This document shows, piece after piece, positions 57,656-64,000 of a DNA stretch of 64,000 nucleotides. The position numbers and the translations under genes were made by a program. Below the pieces are notes generated by a model, which worked only from the letters and a program-made list of their open reading frames with translations, was not told the origin of the DNA and did not search any database. The stretch's first letter is position 1. Each line of letters starts with the position of its first letter. Source of the stretch: Climacium dendroides (taxonomy: Eukaryota; Streptophyta; Bryopsida; Hypnales; Climaciaceae); contig OX467087.1 in NCBI GenBank assembly GCA_950106755.1, forward strand, positions 18,666,047 to 18,730,046. Reading direction: 5' to 3'.

Positions 57656-58804
57656 TTAGACGACCGCAGTGCTTCTGGACTCAACAAAGGCCTTCCAGCT
57701 TGTACTCTCGTCTCTCAGCTCCGGAAAAACGGAATCAGATTGCCGGTAGCGCTCGCACATGCAATTGTAGTACACAGTGCCTGCCACAAGTGCTCTGATT
57801 TCGATCGAGTGATTCTGCAAAACAGAGTTGGAAGCTTCTGCCTCCAAATCCAAGATGGAAGACGCACATTTGTTCACCAAGTCTATGGATTTGTGCGTCG
57901 CCTGGACGAAAGACATCCCTTCAGAATCCATCAGCACCGTGACCAGATTGCGAGGGTTTTCTTCTTCTTTGCTCTCCTTGTGGTATGAGAAGACGTCGTT
58001 TGCGATGGCAACATGTAAGGCTGTTGCAACCGTCACTTTCTGCATGTATGGATCCGATCTCATGACAGTCGGGACGTAGGTATCACAAGCAAACTCCGTC
58101 ATTATTAGAGTAATCTTCCCACCCCCGTTTCCACTGCGCATGTCGATGTAAGACTGCAAGTCTTGGAAGCATGAGTTGTGGCCTGCAACGATGTCAGCGT
58201 GGCTAGCAACAGAGCTACGGAAATATTCATCGATGCACTGAAGAAGGTCCTCGAACCACTCGGGGTTCGACAAAGCCAAGATGTCCCGACCCACCTCGCA
58301 CATCATGGTCTCGATCAAGGTAGGAGGGCTGCCGGGTGACTTTTTCTGACCCAAAACAGCCGCTAGATGATCCGCATATTCTTGCATCTTCTCAGGGCTC
58401 GACAGAGCACTGCGGTCCATGCCATATGGTTCCGTGAGATCCTTATCTGGATTGTCAAAAAAGAGGTCATCCAACAAGAAAAACAACGCATAGTAAGTGG
58501 ACAAGGCAACGAGACGGTCCAAGCTGATCACTCGAGGGTAACAGTATCCGGAAAAGTAGAGGCCATGACGGCAGTACGCGTCCCACGAAGAGAGATCCCC
58601 ATACCGCTCCGCGTTCTGCTTGAAATAGTTCTGTACCTCGGGCACATACTTGGACTCAACAAATGGCGGCATGCCTTCAATGACCATGGACAGCAAGAGT
58701 GGAGGCTCGTCATCTTCCTTGGAAGCCATCTCGACTCGGGAAACTGGAACTGGGAGCTCCATCTCAGTCACCGGGGCTTCCATTGCAGTCACCGGGGGCT
58801 CCAT
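57656..58804 (-). CDS. Microbial-type terpene synthase (MTPSL), copy 5, intact
   Basis: Uninterrupted single-exon gene with all catalytic landmarks: DDLFFD (87-92 from the Met at 58729), Arg198, NDVFSYHKE (244-252), Arg327-Tyr328. First in-frame ATG at 58804 (382 residues); the Met-Ala-Ser-Lys start at 58729 gives 357. It belongs to the second subtype: Ile195, Ser199, Ile206 and Thr207 around the sensor Arg instead of Met, Gly, Phe and Ile. It also has His for Tyr239 just before the second metal site and Lys-Glu for Thr-Gln after it. These changes near the active site could alter the product. The role is otherwise as for copy 2. Confidence 0.9.
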   Translation of the reverse strand: MEPPVTAMEAPVTEMELPVPVSRVEMASKEDDEPPLLLSMVIEGMPPFVESKYVPEVQNYFKQNAERYGDLSSWDAYCRHGLYFSGYCYPRVISLDRLVALSTYYALFFLLDDLFFDNPDKDLTEPYGMDRSALSSPEKMQEYADHLAAVLGQKKSPGSPPTLIETMMCEVGRDILALSNPEWFEDLLQCIDEYFRSSVASHADIVAGHNSCFQDLQSYIDMRSGNGGGKITLIMTEFACDTYVPTVMRSDPYMQKVTVATALHVAIANDVFSYHKESKEEENPRNLVTVLMDSEGMSFVQATHKSIDLVNKCASSILDLEAEASNSVLQNHSIEIRALVAGTVYYNCMCERYRQSDSVFPELRDESTSWKAFVESRSTAVV

Positions 58805-58918
58805 CGCAGTCACCGAGAGCTCCAATGCAGTCACCGAGAGCTCCAATGCAGTCACCGAGAGCTCCAATGCAGTCACCGAGAACTCCAATGCAGTCACCGA
58901 GAGCTCCAATGCAGTCAC
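58751..58918 (-). repeat. 21-bp coding minisatellite, 8 units (copy 5)
   Basis: Eight 21-base units in the synthase frame: five VTALELS-type, then VTAMEPP, VTAMEAP and VTEMELP. The VTALELS units contain TTG where others have ATG, so the first usable ATG lies at 58804. Confidence 0.85.
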
Positions 58919-58997
58919 CAATGAGGCTCTCGAAGCTCTTGTACTTCCAGATGGTGTGTACGGGATGGCGTTTCTCCTCGTAACGGTTGTAAAGCAT
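58764..58997 (-). other. 77-codon upstream ORF overlapping the copy 5 leader
   Basis: ATG at 58997, aligned with the ATG-CTT-TAA micro-ORF of copies 2 and 3, here reads ATG-CTT-TAC and stays open through the minisatellite in another frame (GDCIGAL heptads), ending at 58764. It passes the ATG at 58804 but stops before the one at 58729, so it could favour initiation at the latter. Confidence 0.4.
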
Positions 58998-59044
58998 TCC
59001 GTCGCCGTGGGTTCATTAAAAGGGCAGAGAAACTATTTTTTTTC

Positions 59045-59075
59045 TCTTCATTTTATGTGGCACGTGTTAAGGAAT
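59045..59075 (-). promoter_or_regulatory. Candidate promoter of copy 5 with intact G-box
   Basis: CACGTG at 59061-59066, next to a TATA-like cataaaatg on the minus strand, as in copies 2 and 3. Confidence 0.42.
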
Positions 59076-59239
59076 TTGACCTTTTCCAATACGGATGGAG
59101 CGTCGTCCCTTCGTTCATCTCTCACATTGGGCTTCAAAGGATCAACACGGCACCGAAAGGGTTGATTACTTCCAAGTACACTATGGTACGTAGCTCATTC
59201 TTTAATGCACTGGAATTGCCCCTTCTTGTTTCAATTTGT

Positions 59240-60460
59240 TTTGGCTCTATCCTTTGATTCCCCTTTTGTTTAAAAAATCATATTTTTTATTTGTTTAGTG
59301 GTTTTTTCTTTCGCTTCCCCTTTTGTGTAAGATAACGTGTTTCAATTTGTTGTTGGCACTATCATTCGGTGCAGCTTTTGCACAGGGTCACTCAATACAT
59401 TTTCATAACCCACGTGTGGTAAAGATTTTGGACCCTTTACTTCCTTCATAAAATTTAATTTAAAAAAAAAAATTTAAAACATATGAATAGGTTTTCCTAC
59501 TTTGAAAGTTTGTATTTTGAATTATTGATATTATTTTAAATTGATAACAATTAGTTACAAATTTTTGAAGAAAAAGGATACACTGTAGAGTTGAAAATAA
59601 ATTTGGACCCCTTACTTCCTTTATAAAAAATTGTCTAAAATATGAACAAAAAAGTCCTAAAAATAACTCTCTATTGAAAGTTTGTTTTTCATGAATATTG
59701 ATGCAATGGTCATCCAAATGCATTCTCTATAAATGTTTGAGTTGAAAAACATGCCATTTCAATTCATTTTTCAACCTATTATAATAGTCATTTTAAATGT
59801 CATTTGAGTTGGGAATTTTTGGCAATAGAAATCTATAGTCATTATTCAAAGTTCAAAATTATAGGTTGAAATTCTAATATATTCCAAAGTAAATAGGGGG
59901 TCAAAAATCACTTCGCCGCACGTGGATCCCCCAAATGTAGTGAGAGTGACCTCCCCTTGAGCTTTTGTTTCAAAAGACGCATTTTATTTTATTTAATGGC
60001 TTTGTCTTTTGATCCCCCTTCTATTAAAGAAAACGTATTTTGGTTTGCTTAATGGTTTTAACCTTTGTTCCCTTTTTGTTCTTTGTCTTTTGATTCCCCT
60101 TCTATTTAAAAAATCATATTTTTTATTTGTTTAGTGGGTTTTTTCTTTTGATTCCCCTTTTGTTTAAGATAACATGTTTCAATTTGTTTGTTGGCACTAT
60201 CATTTGGTGCAGCTTTTGTCTCAAAAGACGCGTTTTAATTTATTTAATGGCTTTGTCATTTGATTCCCCTTCTAGTAAAGAAAACATATTTTAGTTTGCT
60301 TAATGGTTCTAACCTTTGATCCCCCTTTTTGTTTAAGATAACGTGTTTTAATTTGTTTGTTGATTCCATTGTTTGATTCCCCTTATGTTTGAGAAAAACA
60401 TGTTTTAATTTGTTTACTGGCAAAATCCTTTAATTCCCCTTTTGTTTAACCCCTAAAGCC
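59240..60460 (-). repeat. Upstream ~60-bp minisatellite of copy 5, split by MITE-2
   Basis: Repeats of 'ttgattccccttttgttta...tttgtttagtgg', with more units than upstream of copies 2 and 3. Confidence 0.7.
59381..59959. mobile_element. MITE-2, 579 bp, hAT-like (copy 5 side)
   Basis: Perfect 8-bp duplication AGCTTTTG (59373-59380, 59960-59967). Ends CACAGGGTCACTC and the inverse of CAAGGGGAGGTCACTC. A repeat unit at 60213-60230 without an insert shows what the empty site looks like. Confidence 0.85.
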
Positions 60461-63400
60461 CCAAGGGTGTTTTCTGTCAAAAAAACACTCAAAACTACTA
60501 CTTCTTCTACGTTCACCTAAGAAAATTGAAAATTATACTTTTAAAAAATCTAATTGTAGGGTCTTATACTTGACTTGTTTGAGAACATGTGGTAAACATT
60601 TCATCAAATTTTACCATACGGATTGGAAGATTTGAGCATTCCAAGTTGGAAAAAAAGTTTTTTTTGAACTCTAGTCTACAATTTCAGCTACTTTTGACCA
60701 CCATTTGTAAAAGAAATTTGCACTAAGGACTTTGAAATTAACAACATACCATAAATGAGGGTAATGCAAAATATAAGTACACCAAATTTAATTTAAAAAA
60801 AAAATTTGGAGCACATCCACAAAGATCTTGCAATGACACAATGCCCAAAGAAATGACAATACACTATCTTTTTCTGCTAAAAAGTTTTCTACCTCATAAT
60901 TTCAAAACTCTAAAAATCCAATGTTGGATTGGAAAAATTTATTTATCTCTCCCCCAAAAAAATTTTGAAAAAACAAAATCTCTAATTTCTATTGAATTTA
61001 AAAGGCTACAAAGAACCAAAGTCTAGTGGGCAATGGAAAAAAAGGAACCCAATATGTTCCCTTACATTCCTAGTATGTTCTCTATTGTATTCCATTGCAT
61101 AGGACCTTCACCTCACCACATCATCTACCTACAATGCACTCCATCCATCAAGTATTTCTATCCACCTATTTCTCTATCAACTTCAAAATTTGTAACTAAT
61201 TCCACAAAGGCCCAAAAAACATGAAATGACTTGGATTAGATGCCAATTCCATTTTTCTTTCTATGAAAACTTATTGAAAATTGATTCAAGGAGTTTATCT
61301 TCCTCTAATAGCCAATAAACTTCTAAAAACAACATACTACATCATCTCCATCCAAATGGTGTTGTTTCTTTGATTTTTCCCTTGGCTAGCTTTTATCAAA
61401 ATCAGATTGTTTTCCTCTATGTCTCATGTACATATACAACAAATGGCATGCAAACCTATGGAGACGTGAATTGTGCATTCTTCTTTAGGATATCAAATAT
61501 GCAAGCCATCCAAGCCCATAATATTCAGTAGTAGTAGTCAATGATATTACTTCCCTCAAAGAGAATGATGTGGAACATTTCACACCATTTCATCCCTTTC
61601 ACATCATTTCATCCACACAATTTCAAATCAATTATTACAAATACACACATCAAAATGTATTACAAAAATGAATTGTAGAAGTCGGTACCTTGGTCGCAAG
61701 TGGCAACTCCAAACTGAGTCAATAGCAATAAAACACTCAAATTTCAAATAAAACTTTCATCAAAACATCATATAGTTCATTGAAATTAAAAACCTCAACA
61801 TTTATATTACTACACTTCATTGAAAAAGTCACTCATAATTAGAAAGTTATTTAATTAACCCCTAAAAGACCATCACGTTTGGAGGCCCAAAACCGCTTCA
61901 CAATACTTGATTCCAAAGCAAGGTCAAAATCTTCATCAATATTTATTTTTTAACAAAACCAAACATAGAATCTTTGGGTTAACTTGTTCAAGTACATTGT
62001 TGCAAAATTTTGAGTGAATATCCCCACCGATTGCAAGTTCATTGTGCCTAAACTTCAAAACGTAAGCTTTTCTAGTCTTGCCAAAAGATGAAGGTTTGCC
62101 TTTCAACATTTTTAGAAAAAAACAAATATGACCTATAACTTGTGCATTTAGTCAATCAAGTTGGAAAATGGTTTGGAAATATATATTAAGAAATGTAACC
62201 AAAAAAATTTGATATTCACTTCTTTTAAATTGTAAAGTAGAAGGTGTTCCAGAATGAAAGATATAACTAATATCTTTTATTTTTATATAAAAAATTTCAA
62301 AATTAAAAGCAAAAAATGACTTTACATATTTTTTTCTACCTTCATTGCCCACAAATTAAAACTTTTCATAACTTTTGCTTCATTATTTGTAATTTAGTGA
62401 TTCAATTTTTTTGAATAGATATCAATCTGCATAATTCCAAGAAAATAATTAACATTTTTTTAGAATATATTTTTTATTGCCCGATGGAACATTGAAATCA
62501 ACCTTCCCCCCTCCATTTTTTGCAATATTTATCAAAATGGCATGAAGCAAAGCTTCACTCATAGATTATGATGAAAAGTATCCATCCTAAAAAATTCATG
62601 CAAAATTTCCAAATTATGAAGTCAATAGAGCTTTCCTAAGTTCTCTAAAAGTCCAAAATGGGCTCTTTGGCCCTATTGGAGTTTAGATAAGCTCTTTACT
62701 TATAGACACATAGGGTGGTAGAAGGTGAAACAAACAATGTGGGATACGTAAATTAAAATTAGTAAGAGCTCTAGCACTCATAGTTAAGTCAAGTTAAAGT
62801 AGGAAGTTTATTTAGAGTAGAGTTTTAGACCTCATTTAGTCATAGTAGAATAACTTCTTCTTAAGAGCTTTGAACTGAAAAAGGATGGGAAATGTATCTA
62901 AGTTTCCTCTCCAAAAATCTATTTAAGATTTCTAGCCTCCAATCAAAGTTATGGACAAATTTCAGAGAGGTTGGAAAGGACATTTTTTTGATGTTTTCAA
63001 ACATCTTCTCTAAATTTTATTTGTAACTTTTAATTAGAGGCTAGAAATATCAAACATATTTTTGAAGAGGAAACATCGATAGAATTTTCTCAAATTTTTT
63101 AGTTCAATGTTTAAAAAATAAATAAATTATTCTACTATGACTTAATGAGGTCTAAAACTCTACATCATATATAATTGTAATATTTTGACAATGAGCGGTC
63201 AACTCTCATTTTCATATTATGCCACAAACCCACACCCTTTGAAGATTCATGGTGGATTTCATTATAAAAAAGACATCTTCAACCTCTATTCCCACAAATA
63301 TCATTGACGTAATTCCTTGGGCCATCAAAATTATTTTTTTGAAGGCAAAGGGTTAAATGACATTGATATTTGATTCAAAAGACTCTTAACCCCTAAAGTC

Positions 63401-64000
63401 CCAAGGGCCTCTTTTCCATCAAAAACCACTCAAAACTGCCATTTCTATAGCAATGAGCAAAAAGTTTTAAAAAAAAGTTTTTTTTTTCATATCTAACCAT
63501 AGAATCTTGTACTGAACTTGTATAAGAATGTATGGCAAAATTCTTATAAACTTTGACTACATAGATTGCAAGATATTTGTGCTTAAAGTGAAAAAAACAA
63601 ATGTTTTTGCACCTTACTCAACTACATCATTTGGCATTAATCCTTTATAACTTATAATTTTTGCTCAACCAATTTTATATGATAAAAAATTGAGTTGAGA
63701 TTCTAGGAATTTTTTGTTAAGAAAAGCACACTTAAATTTCTTTCCTTATATAATTCGTTAAGTAGAAGTAGTTTCAAAATTGAAGGAAAATCTAAATTGT
63801 TAATAGCTCTAAGATGGAATTGAAATACACTAATCTCAATAGTGATATTATTCTAGCGAAACATCTTAACCTTGTTAAACTTCTTTTTTTGAAAAATTGT
63901 GAAAATTGAGGTCAGTAATGAATTCTATAAGTTATTTTTTCAAGAAGATGCTCTAATTGCCCAAAAAGCAAGATTGTTCACGATTTTCTCATAACAAATC
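60461..64000. other. AT-rich flank of copy 5, no gene seen
   Basis: Inverse of about 7790-11610 in unit A without MITE-1 (empty site near 61105). Contains the dispersed repeat modules and a foldback. Confidence 0.6.
62818..63163. repeat. 346-bp foldback element (copy 5 side)
   Basis: Inverse of 8628-8970, with arms of about 160 bases bounded by gtagagttttagac and gtctaaaactctac. Confidence 0.68.

Larger units (their letters stand above)
57172..64000 (-). repeat. Inverted cluster block with copy 5, open at the window end
   Basis: Reverse complement of a cluster unit from about 480 bases after the gene to roughly the equivalent of 7790 in unit A. It lacks MITE-1 and carries MITE-2. It is more diverged from units A-C than they are from each other. 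Confidence 0.88.

Overview
The window is nuclear DNA of a land plant, most likely a non-seed plant (liverwort, hornwort, moss, lycophyte or fern). This is inferred from three things: intronless microbial-type terpene synthase genes (MTPSL), a class known in plants only outside the seed plants; a Ty3/gypsy chromovirus with an initiator-Met tRNA primer-binding site; and a multi-exon CACTA/Tnp2-type transposase. Non-coding DNA is very AT-rich and full of small transposons. The terpene synthase genes and one neighbouring island are much richer in GC.

Layout. (1) 1-2633: AT-rich repeats with a 233-bp hAT-like MITE and a short GC-rich stretch. (2) 2634-27087, plus strand: a tandem array of a ~9.76-kb unit (two full units and one truncated), each headed by a terpene synthase: copy 1 (broken), copy 2 (intact), copy 3 (intact). 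(3) 27093-31617: a rearranged, partly palindromic LTR retrotransposon with a 5-bp target duplication. (4) 31662-38853: an AT-rich centre without recognisable genes. (5) 38854-48575: the inverted partner of the array end, holding copy 4 on the minus strand (nonsense mutation) and at least seven inserted small transposons. (6) 48576-57171: unrelated DNA with a seven-exon Tnp2-like transposase gene. (7) 57172-64000: copy 5 on the minus strand (intact) and its upstream flank, cut by the window end.

All five terpene synthases are near-identical paralogues. The intact ones have the DDxxxD metal site, a pyrophosphate-sensor Arg exactly 46 residues before the NDxxSxxxE site, and a C-terminal Arg-Tyr pair: a complete class I catalytic set. 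Copies 1-3 and copies 4-5 form two subtypes that differ next to the sensor Arg. Upstream of each complete copy lie a 60-bp-type minisatellite, a G-box promoter candidate (lost in copy 4) and a 21-bp minisatellite that is read as VTAMELS-like heptads in the N-terminus and differs in copy number (5, 5, 10 and 8 units).

Because homologous flanks occur up to five times, empty and filled sites can be compared inside the window. This gives exact ends and target duplications for most mobile elements, including a MITE family with 4-bp target duplications that I cannot place in a superfamily. The main theme is a young palindromic gene cluster that grew by tandem and inverted duplication, is being homogenised by conversion, and is bombarded by transposons. 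No tRNA, rRNA or CRISPR was seen.
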